A stretch of DNA of 64,000 nucleotides from Drosophila pseudoobscura (Eukaryota; Arthropoda; Insecta; Diptera; Drosophilidae): NCBI RefSeq assembly GCF_009870125.1, contig NC_046679.1, positions 2,542,001-2,606,000 of the forward strand, given 5' to 3'. Numbering within the stretch: the first letter of the stretch is position 1; every line of letters begins with the position of its first letter. Made by a program: the position numbers and the translations under genes. This document shows, piece after piece, positions 1 through 11,418 of this stretch. A model generated the notes under the pieces. The model was not told where the DNA came from and made no database searches. It worked only from the letters and a program-made list of their open reading frames with translations.

Positions 1-2221
1 CTGGAGAGCAGTCACCCGATCTCGCGACCCATCGAAGTGGTCTCGGATATAGCCGAGAGTTTCGACCAGATCTCATACCAGAAGGGGTCGTCGGTGCTGC
101 GCATGATGCACATGTTCCTCGGGGAGGAGTCCTTCCGCGCGGGTCTGCAGTCGTATCTGCAGATGTACTCTTACAAGAACGCCGAGCAGGACAATCTTTG
201 GGAGTCGCTGACCCAAGCGGCGCACAAGTTCCGCGCCCTGCCCAAGAGCTACGACATCAAGAGCATCATGGACTCGTGGACCCTGCAAACAGGGTAAGGA
301 CTACGAAATCGAAACCCTTTTATTTATAATTCTTAAACCCCTGCGATCTTCCAGCTATCCCGTGATCAATGTTACTCGGGATTACGGCGGCAAGAGTGCA
401 AAGCTCAGCCAGGAGCGCTATCTGCTCAACACTCAGATCTCGCGGGAACATCGCGGCGGCTGCTGGTGGGTGCCTCTCAGCTACACCACCCAGGGGGAGC
501 AGGACTTCAACAACACGGCGCCCAAGGCCTGGATGGAGTGCGGCAAGACCGGCGAGAGTCTGTCCAAGACCATACAGGACCTGCCCGGTGCCGACCAGTG
601 GGTGATCTTCAATACCCAGCTGTCGACGCTCTATAAAGTGAACTACGATTCGCATAACTGGAAGCTGCTGATCGAGACCCTCACCGAAGGCGATTTCGAG
701 AGGATCCATGTGATCAACCGGGCCCAGCTGATCGACGATGCCTTGTACCTGGCCTGGACCGGCGAACAGGACTACGAGATCGCCATGCGACTAATCGAAT
801 ATCTGCAGCGGGAGCGCGAGTATCTGCCCTGGAAGTCGGCCTTCGAGAATCTGAAGCGTGTGAGCCGCATCTTGCGACAGACGCCAGAGTTTGAGTTCTT
901 CAAGGTAAACTGACATATTCCCGAGTCCCCTCTATAGTATGTTTATTGTGAATCCTGCACTCGGCCTAACCTTTGGCTCTCCATTCTCATTTGTATTTCG
1001 AAACGAAACTATCTTAAAATTGCTCTCACACACCCAACCAACAAACCAACCAACCAAACCTCCATCCACAAAACTCCACTCCACTGCCATTGGGGGCCAA
1101 ACGAAAAGTTGTTTTTTGTCGTAAGTCTGGGCATGACGTAAGAACAAACAAGACTGAGAATATAGTCGTGTAATCCGACTATAAAATACCCGGTACTCGC
1201 ATTGTTATACATATACATATATTCTGCTTATCCGAAAGATGCGATACACAGCAGATCGTTAGATGAAAAATACAGCTGTAAATTGCATTTGGAAGCGTAA
1301 CATGTACGAATACCGGGTATTAATGTGTTTCCTGGAGACCATATAACGCTTACTTAATATCCATTAACCGAAATAAACCCTCTCCGCTCCCGCAGCGTTA
1401 CATTAAGAAGCTGGTTACACCGATCTACCTGCATTTGAACGGCCTCAACGACACATTCAGCGGCATACAGCAGCAGGATCAGATACTGCTCAAGACCATG
1501 GTCGCCAATTGGGCGTGCCAGTACCAGGTTGCCGACTGTGTGCCCCTTGCCCTGCAATACTACCGCAACTGGCGATCGGAGGCGGATCCGGACGAGAAGA
1601 ACCCGGTGCCGCTTAATCTGAGGAACACCGTGTACTGCACCTCCATCAAATATGGCACGGATGCGGACTGGGAGTTCCTTTGGACGCGCTACAAGAAGTC
1701 GAATGTGGCTGCCGAGAAGCGTACCATACTGACCTCCCTGGGCTGCTCGCGAGAGGTGTGGGTGCTGCAGCGCTATCTGGAAATGGCCTACGATCCCAAC
1801 CAGGCCATACGCAAGCAGGACTCAATGTGGGCCTTCCAGGCGATCGCCTTCAACGAAGTGGGCTTCCTGCTGGCCAAGAAATACTTCATGGACAATGTGA
1901 ACTTCCTCTACAAGTTGTAAGTCTTACGAATAGCCCATGCGGCTGAGCATCATTTGCTAACACAGCCTTGAAAAACCTTGCTTATGTTTCAGCTACTATC
2001 CGATAACGAAGGATATGGGTCGTCTGTTGACGCCCTTCTCGGAGCAGGTCTTCACCCAGAGCGACTTCAATGAGTTCAGGAACTTTGTCCTGCTGTCACG
2101 AGACTCGCTCAAGGGCCTGGAGCAGGCCATTCAACAGACACTCGAGACGATGCTCACCAATGTGCAATGGAAGGAGCGCAACTACCACCAAATGTCGCGC
2201 TCCATTCAGAAGCTCCTCTAA
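1..2221 (+). CDS. M1 zinc aminopeptidase (aminopeptidase N-like), 5' end outside window
   Basis: Partial gluzincin aminopeptidase of the M1/APN family, which removes N-terminal residues from peptides. Exons: 1-293, 355-904, 1396-1916, 1993-2221 (stop TAA 2219-2221), all GT-AG, joining in frame through phases 2, 0 and 2. The window starts after the HExxH zinc site. What remains is the segment with the transition-state tyrosine (ISYQKGSSV) and the whole C-terminal ERAP1-like helical domain (GYPVINVTRDY, then WWVPLSY, then VNYD..NW). The C-terminus has no hydrophobic tail, so a GPI anchor, common in insect midgut APNs, is not apparent. An AATAAA lies at 2334-2339. It is the upstream paralogue of the 2884 gene. 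In D. melanogaster several M1 genes cluster here (CG11951/CG14516 group, from memory); which one this matches is not resolved. Confidence 0.9.
1164..1198. mobile_element. DINE-1-like motif, copy 1, in aminopeptidase intron
   Basis: AGTCGTGTAATCCGACTATA followed by AAATACCCGGTACTC lies inside the 491-nt intron 905-1395. An inverted ATACCGGGTAT occurs near 1310. The matching copy is at 29538-29570. It suggests an old Helitron-like insertion that lengthened this intron; the equivalent intron of the neighbouring paralogue is 59 nt. Confidence 0.4.
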
Positions 2222-2333
2222 GCCAGTGTCCGACTCCGGCCCCAGCCCAATGCAGTCCAGCTCTCATCAGCTCATTGACGAAGGAATCTCTTCAGCTAAG
2301 CAGGAATACGATATATACATTTAGAAATCCTCT

Positions 2334-2339
2334 AATAAA
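2334..2339 (+). terminator. Poly(A) signal of the first aminopeptidase
   Basis: Canonical AATAAA 113 nt after the stop codon. It ends the upstream aminopeptidase transcript about 175 nt before the TATA box of the next gene. Confidence 0.6.
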
Positions 2340-2511
2340 CTATTTAATACTATCGTACAAGTATTATCCAAGTATATCCGCAATGAAGATTCCGTTCAAT
2401 TTCTGTGTAGGGTATGCCTCCCCGGAAATGCCTGCTCGTTGCCTGATTGAGTAGGGGCCTGGTCGTTAAATTCCCTCTAATTGAAAGCTGGTTCAGATTC
2501 TGAACATGGGG

Positions 2512-2548
2512 TATAAAAGGCATAGTTTGGACCGACTTGGGCTTAGTT
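2512..2548 (+). promoter_or_regulatory. TATA core promoter of the second aminopeptidase
   Basis: TATAAAAG at 2512-2519 is followed about 31 nt later by an initiator-like CTTAGTTG (A at 2545). This predicts a start near 2543-2545 and a 5' UTR of about 340 nt before the ATG at 2884. A strong TATA/Inr promoter suits a tissue-restricted, highly expressed digestive-type gene. The spacing is read directly; use as the start site is inferred. Confidence 0.6.
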
Positions 2549-2883
2549 GATTTGTATCGAGTGCCAGTGAAATTTTGCAAGTGAATTCAAGTGAAGGATC
2601 ATAAAGAAAGTTACACCGAAATATATAAGGGATACAGTTATCCTAAGAAATTATTTCAGGGACACAGTGCAAGGACCTCAAAGGACCTAAACGATAAAGA
2701 CTCTACCGCGTGTAGAATATGGATGTGGATATGGTGCTTTAATTTGTGATTCGGATAAGGAATTATGCGGTGCAAGCAAAGGATAAACAAAGTATATTCC
2801 GACACTCATATGGATTATTGTTTTAAGGACTTAGAAGACTCTTAGTTAAAATTTAAAGGGAAAACTCTTCGTATATCCTAGTC

Positions 2884-5800
2884 ATGCCGGCACTTTTGTA
2901 TTCTCTCATTTGTTGTGGATTGCTCTGTTTACCGCTATGCGGATCTGAATACACCTATCCCCGGCTGCCGAAATCGGTGAAACCCTTGAGCTACAACCTA
3001 ACGGTTCTCACCCATCTGCATGGACCCAAGAAATTCACCTTCGAAGGCGAAGTCCACATTCAGTTCGTGACGCGAGTCGAAACAGACAATATAACGCTAC
3101 ATGTCGGAAATATTACGATCCACGAATCCAAAATTAAAATCATTGCTCTAGACGGCAATGACACCGCATTTGAGCTCGATGGAACCGGAGAAGTTCCGGA
3201 GAGACAATACTATATGTTGTACGTGAATGTGAAGTTTGTACCCGATGTGGTCTACGAGCTGAGAATGGCCTTCTCCGGCGATATAATTGAGGCCGGAGAT
3301 GGCTACTACTGGAATAAGTACACGGACCGACAGAACGATACCAGGTACAGCCTCTTTAAATGGTGCGTATAAAGACTACACCCATCAAGTGTCCTTGCAG
3401 ATTTCTGACGGCCACTCAGTTCCAGCCAACCCTCGCGCGGGATGTGTTCCCCTGTTTCGATGAGCCCAGTCTGAAGGCGAATTTTACCATCATATTGGGT
3501 CACGACAAGGCCTATCACTCGCTCAGCAATATGCCCGTTAAAAAAATCACTCCACAGTAAGTTCTTTGGAAGGGGATCTTTGGAACTCTTTCTGGATATT
3601 ACGAGAATTTTCCGTACAGCCCTGAGCTGCACAAATACGTTTGGACTGAATTTGAGGAGACCGTTCCTATGCCCACCTACCTGGTGGCCTTCTCCGTGAA
3701 CGACTTTGATCATACAACGACGATAAAGTCCGACAGCGGTGTGGAGTTTCGCTCCTGGGCCCGTCACGACACCAACGCCACGACCCTGGCTGCCATGATA
3801 TATGGCAATGTTATGGGCTTCCAGGTTTTGCAGAGTCTGGAGAAACTGTTCGGGATCAACTACGCCCTGCCGAAGATGGATCAGATGGCCGTGCCCAACT
3901 ATACGGGAGCGATGGAACACTGGGGCTTGGTCACCTACCAGGAATCGCGGATCTTCTGCACAGACGATACGACGGTCGCTGGCCGACACGCAATCGCGGG
4001 GATGGTGGCCCATGAGATGGCCCATCAGTGGTTCGGTAATCTGGTGACGGCCAAGTGGTGGTCGGATGTGTGGCTCAACGAGGGGTTTGCCTCGTACCTT
4101 GGCTGCTATGTCCTGCAAGATCTGATGCCTAATCAAGATCCTTGCGAGCACACGATTGTCACGAGTCTGCGCACGATTTTCAGTGAGGATGCGAACAACA
4201 ACTCGCAGAGTTTCTCGCGGTCCGTAATGGACGGCGATGAGATCAGCGCCACCTTCGACGAGTTCTCCTACGGGAAAGGTGGCATTGTCTTTCGAATGCT
4301 GCACCACTTTCTGGGTACTGACGCATTCAAGGCGGGCATGCGTGACTATCTGAAGCGGTTCGCCTACGGCAACGCAGGCAAGAAGGATCTTTGGGAGGCT
4401 TTCACTCGGGCAGCGGAAGATCAACCTGAGCTGCCGGCCAACATCAGTGTGGCCACCATTATGAACTCGTGGACGAGGCAGCCGGGTTATCCGCTGATAA
4501 ATGTCACCCGCAACTATGATACTGGCTCAGCGAATATCACGCAGCAGCGCTTCCTGCAGGATCAGCAGGAGGATACGCGGGAGGATTGCTGGTGGATACC
4601 ACTCTCCTTCACAACGGCCAAACGTTTGGACTTTATGAACACCGAACCTCGCCATTGGTTCCAGTGTCCGAGCGATTCAGATTCCGGTACAGATTCTGTT
4701 CCAGATGTATTGACAATTCCATTGCACGTCTCGGACAAGCAGTGGGTCATCTTCAATCTGCGCATTTCTGGCCTTTACAAAGTCAACTACGACAGGCAGA
4801 ACTGGGAGCTTCTTGTTGACACCTTGAACAGCGAACACTTCAGCAAGATTCACGCCCTGAACCGGGCCCAGCTGGTCGACGATTCCCTCCTTCTGGCCTG
4901 GAGCGGGTACATCCCGTACGACGTGGCCCTGCCACTGGTGAGGTATCTGAGCCGGGAGCTGGACGCTGTGCCCTGGCTGATGGCCATGGCCAGTCTGCAG
5001 AAACTGACCAGCATCATGAAGCGCACAGCCCATTATCCCAGCTTCAGGGTAAGCATCGCGAGGAGACTGCGTCTTGTGAGTCGCCTCTACACACAGGTTC
5101 ATTGCAGGGCTTTGCACAGCTGATAACGACACCCATCTACAAGCACCTTGGGGGACTCAAAGACAAGAGGGATCTGAGCCTCAAAAAGCAAATCCTCAAG
5201 GCACAGCTCGTTTCGTGGGCCTGTGCCCACAGGGTGGACCGCTGTATAAAGGATGCGAAGGATTTATTTCTCCGCTGGCGATCGGCCAGCCTTCCGGACA
5301 AACACAATCCCATTCCCGTGGACCTCCGTCCTGCCGTCTACTGCACGGCCATTGCCGAGGGCGATGAAATAAATTGGTACTTCCTGTGGCGGCGCTACAA
5401 CAGTCACAGCAATCTGCAGCCGCGTGGCATGCTTCTGAGCGCCCTGGCCTGCACGCAGAGACCGTGGGTGGTGCTCAAGCTCTTGGATTTCATTATGCGA
5501 CCGAAGGGCGTAATGCCCGATGAAGATGTTATTGCTGCCGTGGATTCGCTGACCAATCAGGACGTGGGCTTTCACATAGCCAAGGCCTATTTGATCGAAC
5601 GTTTCACGGGAACTTTACCGTGAGTAACGAAAGCAGTGCAGCTCCATCAGAACTGTCTCCCAAGGTTATACTCCCAACAGCAAAAGCCGCAGGACCGTTG
5701 TGAATTTCACCCATCTGCTGATTGCCTTGACCCGAAAGATCCACACCGAGAGCGATGCGCGATACTTTTCCGGCTTGATTCGACTGCACATTCCGAACAT

Positions 5801-5966
5801 CCAGTCGGAGGAAATGATGCATAGGCTCCGGCAGGCCGTGAGCACGATGGTGGGCAGCGTTAAATGGCGGGCACGCCATGCCAAGACTGCGGCCAGTGCA
5901 CTCCGGAAGGCTATGAAGTACAAGGACACAGAGGAGGTGGTAAGAGTGGAGGAGTATGGGGGCTAG
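2884..5966 (+). CDS. Secreted M1 zinc aminopeptidase (aminopeptidase N-like), complete
   Basis: Complete M1 aminopeptidase of 947 aa. Exons 2884-3344, 3401-3556, 3620-5048, 5108-5619 and 5681-5966 sum to 948 codons including the stop. The start has a hydrophobic signal peptide (MPALLYSLICCGLLCLPLCG). The zinc site HEMAH (residues 337-341, nt 4011-4025) is followed after 18 residues by the third zinc ligand in NEGFASY (E at 4080-4082). The catalytic tyrosine region is FSYGKGG. The exopeptidase motif reads GAMEH (residues 302-306) instead of the usual GAMEN; the glutamate that binds the substrate N-terminus is kept. There is no C-terminal hydrophobic GPI signal, so a soluble, secreted enzyme is likely. 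It lies head-to-tail with its paralogue, 662 nt downstream. It lacks the small intron the paralogue has before GYP-INVT, while two downstream introns are shared in position and phase. Confidence 0.95.
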
Positions 5967-6337
5967 AAATGTACCGATACGAGTGCTACATATATGTAGA
6001 TGTTGTATATTTCGTATATTTAGTTAAGCTAGAACATGCTAATCCATAATGAACATAAATATAACTGGAATTCCTTCCATAATCATACATACATGTGTGT
6101 GGTTGTGTGTGTGTTCGGAATCGGTTGATCCCGTTTGATCATCTGTGTTTAAAAGTTAATGTAAATGTTACATATTACAATGTACATAATTATTTGCTTT
6201 GTAAATGTTAATATCACTATAGCAGCGCTCTTGGAAAAAATAGAAGGAGAACCTAAACGGAAACTAGTAAGTAAAACTAGAAGTAAATCTAGAGACTAAG
6301 GATAATAATGCGAATGAAGAAACTAAATCTAATTACT

Positions 6338-6632
6338 CAGCCAGGCTCCGTTTTTCACATTCACAAAAGTTTTCCGATTTACTTTTGAATACACATAAAT
6401 TGGGGCTCCCGTTTTCACATTCCGCAATTTATTTATTCGTTTTCAAAACGAAAACATTTTCGTTGACGAAATGAAAAGTAAACGGCAATTTATACAACAA
6501 AACGACACTTAATTGCAAAAGGAAAAAAATAGATGACTTATTGTTGCAAAGAGCAAAAATATGTGAAAGCTGGATAACCTTAAAACGAATCGTTTTGGCA
6601 GAAAAAGTAATCTGAAAAACGGAACCTGCCTG
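6338..6632. mobile_element. MITE-like element with terminal inverted repeats
   Basis: The ends are imperfect inverted repeats. The left end reads CAGCCAGGCTCCGTTTTTCA and the reverse complement of the right end reads CAGGCAGGTTCCGTTTTTCA, 18 of 20 matching. A 3-bp direct repeat ACT flanks both sides (6335-6337 and 6633-6635), consistent with a target-site duplication. Inside, a second copy of the subterminal motif (GGCTCCCGTTTTCACATT, near 6404) follows the left end. At ~295 bp with no ORF, it fits a non-autonomous DNA transposon. I cannot assign a superfamily. Confidence 0.6.
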
Positions 6633-6650
6633 ACTAAAAATATTGCATAA

Positions 6651-6669
6651 GTGTGTGTGTGTGTGTGTG
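6651..6669. repeat. (GT)n microsatellite
   Basis: Uninterrupted GT dinucleotides just outside the right end of the MITE-like element, followed after GG by a short continuation. Confidence 0.9.
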
Positions 6670-7191
6670 GTGTGTGTGCTATTATTATTGGTATTTGTTA
6701 TAATAATTATTAAATCTATTTATCAATGTTACAGTATGTGTCGTTTGTGTCTGTTGATGTAGTTCTTCTGTTTTTTGTTTTGTTTTTCTTTTCATTATGA
6801 AAACATTTGTATAAACTATGCACTCAAATTTTATAACAATTCTCAGTTGTTCCATCTTGATGCTGTTTCTCTCGGATCCGATCAGAGATCCGTTCCATAC
6901 TATATTCCTCTGGCTGCTTGCCGCTTGCTGCGTGTTCCTATGCGTTTAACAACTATTCAACACTTCGTATATATATGCATGCGGATCCGTGAACATATAC
7001 ATATATCCACTTAAATATATATGTATGTATATGCATATGTGTAGCTCATTGTTTACAATAAACCGTTCCATTTACTAGATGTATTCTTGATGCTGTAATT
7101 ATTACAGATTGATTTGCTGCCTGCCTGTCGGCTGCCTGCTTTGTTCTATGAGAATATCGGAGATTATTCCATATTACATACATATACATAT

Positions 7192-7222
7192 ATTATTATT
7201 ATCATTATTATTATTATTATTA
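7192..7222. repeat. (TTA)n microsatellite
   Basis: About ten ATT/TTA triplets with one C interruption, in the presumed 3' UTR of Usp1. Confidence 0.85.
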
Positions 7223-7266
7223 CAACATTCGCTTTTAAAGACGCTATTGAATCAAAGGTTTCGTTT

Positions 7267-7272
7267 TTTATT
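7267..7272 (-). terminator. Candidate Usp1 poly(A) signal
   Basis: TTTATT on + reads AATAAA on -. It is the first canonical signal met downstream of the Usp1 stop codon at 7875, giving a ~600 nt 3' UTR. A further one lies near 6426 inside the MITE-like element. Confidence 0.4.
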
Positions 7273-7874
7273 ATTATGTGTATTATTACTTTTGGGATTT
7301 AATTTATGCACGAGTATATCGAAAATGTTGTGTTGCGTGTTGCACGTTGCATGTTGCGTGTTGCGTGTTGCTTCAGTTACATTCAGTGGGGAAGCAAAAC
7401 AATTCTAGACCACGTCCGTCCTCGGCGTTTAAATTCGTGTTCCGTTTACGCAGCATTTTGTTTTGAACATTTAAATAACACATCGATTGAATGCCAAATG
7501 AAATGCAAATGTTATGGCAAACAGAACGAAGAACTGATAACCGATAGCCCCACACTCTGTGGAAATGGAACGTATAACCCATTCCGATCCAGTCGAGAGT
7601 GAAGTGTGGAAACAGATTACTTTTACAGGGCATGCAAATAGGGGCGTGGAGGAGGCATCAGTCAAACCGCTGGTTAGTTATGTTAATGATAGTTATGCAT
7701 GTAGATAAACGATAGATCTTAGTACGATTATATTGTTTAACAAACAGACTTCTTCTTCTTATTATATTACTCTAGAGACATCCACATCCACATCCGATCC
7801 AATCCTATCAGTATGCAATACATATGTATGCTTGTATATTAATGCTGCTGCTTCCAGGGCTTTCCCGAATACCC

Positions 7875-10800
7875 TCAAATCTTATGCGACCCTACACCGC
7901 TGCCGGACAGAGCCTCATTCGACCAGGAGCTTTGCGATGACGCAGATGGCGGTGGCGGCGTTGAGGAGGATGCTGTGCCCGAGGGCTTCGACGGCGGCTG
8001 CAGATCGAATCGTGCATAGAACAGCAAGTATGGTGTTATGGTTATCTTCCGTGATGGGGACAACAGCTCCTCGAACTCCCGCTGTGTCATCGCCTTGATT
8101 TTGTCGTCATCGCACATGTACCAAATCGGATCCGTGCCGCCGTGGGCATAGTTCGCCTTGACACCGCCACGTCCCGTACTGCCGTAGCCCGTGGGATAGT
8201 TTGGCACCACACTGCTGCTGTTGATGCCGCCGCTGCCTGCCGCCCCACTGCCACTTCCATGGCTGAGATTGCTATTGCTGCCGTTCTGCAGGGACTCCTC
8301 GCTGAAGTCACTACAGCTGGCCGAGTTGCTGTTGCCGGCGGTGGCGGCACTAGGTTGCTGGCTGCAGCACAGGCGCATGGCACAGCAGCTCACGCCGTGG
8401 CAGGTGGTGTTCATGCTGAGCTTGCCAATGCCATTGGTGATGTTCTTGCTGCTGATTCCATTCAGTTGCTTTACATTTTTGCTCATGTCCCCGCTGCTCG
8501 AGGCCTTGCTGCGTCCGAATTTCATTTTCTTCATCAGACTAGTGCCAGAGGAGGCCAGGACCAAGGCAGCCGCCGCCACGGGCGTGCTGGCCACGTGGCT
8601 GCTGCCATTGTTTGGCGCCGCACTCTCACTGGAAGCCGCCGCCTGCTGCGTCTGCGATCCCGACACTGTGTTCCGACGATCCTTCGGGCAGTTTATATAG
8701 TCACTGGGCAGATCCAGGAAGCACGTGTACGCAATGTAATGGCCCACTGTAAGGGTGGCGCCGACATGGGTTATCACACTGTACAGCTTGTACACGTGCA
8801 GCTTGTTGCCGTCGCTCAGCTCGCAGCACTTGGCGCAGAAGCACGGGAGTGTAAAGGCCGTGGGCACATACGTGCTCACCTTCTCCATGCCGCCCGAGAA
8901 ACGATTCAGCTGAATGACCAGCAATCGAGGCAGCACTTCGTACGAGATGGACCGTATGGCCTCGGTGTAGCCGGTGCACTGATTGCAGCTGTATTTGTTC
9001 TCACCCCGAAAGTACTCCTTTGTGATGCAAGAATTCTGAAAGAAGAACTTTGAAAATGAAGCCGATTCAATGGATTCTTTTGCTCGACTCTCTCACCTGA
9101 ATGTAGGTGCTGGGCTTGTCCTGGAGGTCGGCATTGTCGTAGCCTGATATCGGCACAGGCACGGAGATGTCGAGCATGCCCTGCTTTTGCTTCGTGACCG
9201 TCTCACAGCTGAGACACTTGGTGGTCAGCACCACAGTGCCCTCAAAGTCGGCACTGAAGAAGTTCAGATGCAGATCCCGTATGCGGTCCTCCAATCGCAT
9301 GTTGTTCTTCAGCGCACTGGCCGGGTTCATTTCATCGTCGCTCGAGTATTTTCCGGTCGACGCCGGCTGCGAAACGGTCGGTGTTGCTGCCGGGGCCGCA
9401 ACGCTGCTGGCGCCGCTGAGATCAACTGTATTCAAATAGAAGAGACTGTTTGCAGTGGAATGCGCCGGTGCCGCGGTGAGACCACCCGCCGTCGGACTGT
9501 TGTCCTTCAGCGGTGACTGTATACGCGACGATTTCGATGACTTGACCTCATCTTTTCTCTTTGATTTGCGTGAGAAGAAAGATGTTTTTGTCGTGGTTAT
9601 TTGACTAGTGTTGCCATTGCCAGAGCTTGCCAGAGGCCCCGCGGTATCCGTACGCTCCTGGGCAGCCTCCGCAGAGTCCACCTCATCGGGATTGGCTATA
9701 TAACTGAAGGGATAATGCATTTTATAACTAAAAAACTAAAACTAAAACTGAAAAATGAAGAGTGAAACACTTACCCGTTTGCAATGACCTCGGGGCATTC
9801 GTCCACGGCCTTGATCAGAGCTTGGTTCGTTTCGCGTATACAGTTGAGAACGCACATGAGAAACTCGTGGGCGTCCTGCTGCTGGTTGCCCTCAAATGTG
9901 GAATTCACAACCTGTATGGCATGCAGCAGTGTGTCCGCATGGTAGGGCTCCGTCGAGTCGGCCATTTCGTTGCCATGCAGGCTGTTGTACAGCTCGTGCA
10001 GCTTCTCCGTGACCGACTGATAGGATTCCTTGATCGAGCTGGTGCTGGTGCTGCTGCCACTGACCCCGCCGCTGCTGCTGCCATTGGTGCTGCTGTTGTA
10101 CTGCTCTGAGGTGGCCAGATCCTTGCTGCTCCAACTGCGTGCATGCTCCAGCTGCGTGGCACTCACGTTCCGCCCCAGCGAGGCCGACTTGGCGGTCTTC
10201 TGGCGCACTATAATCTGCTGCACCACGTTCAAGTCGTGGATCAGATGGTGCAGGTTGTGCAGAAAGAGTGGAGCAAAGCGCAGCGTGTACACTACCGAGT
10301 TCAAGTAGCATGTGTTGCCAATGTTGCAGAGGGTGCCCATTGAAGGAGCATGGTTGAGAGCGGCTCCACTGCCATTTAGGCCCGCCCCGGCGCCCGTTGG
10401 ATTGCTGCCCCCCGAAGATCCATAATACGGATGGACCTGCAACTCCTGCGGCTCAATGTCACTCGAAGTGGCCGCACTGCCTGTCCGTAATCCGTTGCCG
10501 CCATACCCGTTCGGCACGCGCCGCTCATCGGCGGTGCTCTGGAATCGACGGTCGTACAACGACATGGTGGCGATCCTCTTACGTTTGGCACGTGGTGATG
10601 GCTTCCCTGACGAATCGAGCTCAAGTTGTGCCGCCGCGATAGCGGCCGCTGTTTCCGGGGCGTAGTTTTCACCGAGCTCGTTCAGTAGCCTGCCGCGTCG
10701 CGTGCGATTCCGTCCACCGGCAACGCGTCGCTTCTTGCCGACGAATTTAAATTCCTCTTCTTCAATCAAGTTCCAGAACGCCGGATTAAATTGCTCTGAA

Positions 10801-11418
10801 ATGGTAGATCTCCCTTCAGATCGAGAACCGATTGAGGACTGAGGAAGTGTGAAACCCACCTGGTTTGATGTACTCTGTGGATTCTGTGGGCGTCGGTGAG
10901 GCGACCTGTGTTGGCGGTGGCGTTGGTGTTGTCGGCACCTGCTTCGACCCCGCCTCGGTTGTGTCTTTCGACTCTTGTCTCGATCGCAGGCAGCGGGATG
11001 TGTCCGCGATATAAACACGACGCTGACGCTTTCGTTTGGGAGTTAGCGGCAATAGCTCGTCCCTATCTGGACCCACTACAGACGACGGCTCATCTACCGC
11101 TTGATCGACGACTTTATCGGCAACTTCGAATATAGCAGGATATAGGGCTACGAGCGGTAATGTGGGGGAAAGCCTTTCCGGCCTGGTTGTATCACCTGTG
11201 TCTGGATTAGCTGTCGTGGAAGAATCAACCTGCTCGGCTATTTGCGGTTCCTCGATAGCCACCTGTGGTTGCTGCTGATCCGTGACCGTGACCGACTCAC
11301 TGGGAATTTGGAGTTCGCTGCTGTCGTTGCAGCTTGTGTTTTTGTTGTTTGTGTCGTTGCTTGTAGGTGGAAGACTGGCTGGTTCCTCTTGACGCTCGTT
11401 TAAGTCATTTTCTTGCAT
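7875..11418 (-). CDS. Usp1: Ubiquitin-specific protease, USP1 family
   Basis: Cysteine protease that removes ubiquitin; USP1 acts in the nucleus on mono-ubiquitinated PCNA and FANCD2 with the cofactor UAF1. Four coding exons on the - strand (11418-10860, 10795-9775, 9703-9097, 9035-7875) encode 1115 aa. Catalytic Cys box is GTLCNIGNTCYLN (Cys about residue 349), then QQDAHEFL. Zinc-finger CxxC pairs are CLSC and CNQC. His box is LTVGHYIAYT (His about 828). The C-terminal WYMCDDD...LSPS...TPYLLFYAR closely resembles the end of human USP1, my reason for choosing USP1 over other USPs. A ~150-residue Ser/Asn/Gly-rich insertion lies between the His box and that end, and the first ~190 residues are low-complexity with a KRKRQRR basic cluster (possible nuclear signal). 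A splice acceptor 11 nt upstream of the ATG (exon start 11430) indicates a non-coding first exon further upstream. Confidence 0.92.

Larger units (their letters stand above)
5967..7874. other. Intergenic/3' UTR region between aminopeptidase and Usp1
   Basis: AT-rich non-coding DNA between two convergent genes. The left part is the aminopeptidase 3' end and the right part is the Usp1 3' UTR (- strand). It holds a MITE-like element (6338-6632), a (GT)n tract (6651-6669), an ATT repeat (7192-7222) and a - strand AATAAA (TTTATT at 7267-7272 on +). The AATAAA would give Usp1 a ~600 nt 3' UTR. I see no supported coding region. Confidence 0.6.

Noticed and set aside
3306-4424. 372-codon - strand frame inside the second aminopeptidase
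   Set aside because: It overlaps the catalytic exon antisense; no homology is seen and it ignores the introns that join the real frame.
8142-9053. 303-codon + strand frame inside Usp1
   Set aside because: It is antisense to a recognised Usp1 exon; the Ala/Arg/His-rich composition is typical of a shadow frame over GC-rich coding sequence.
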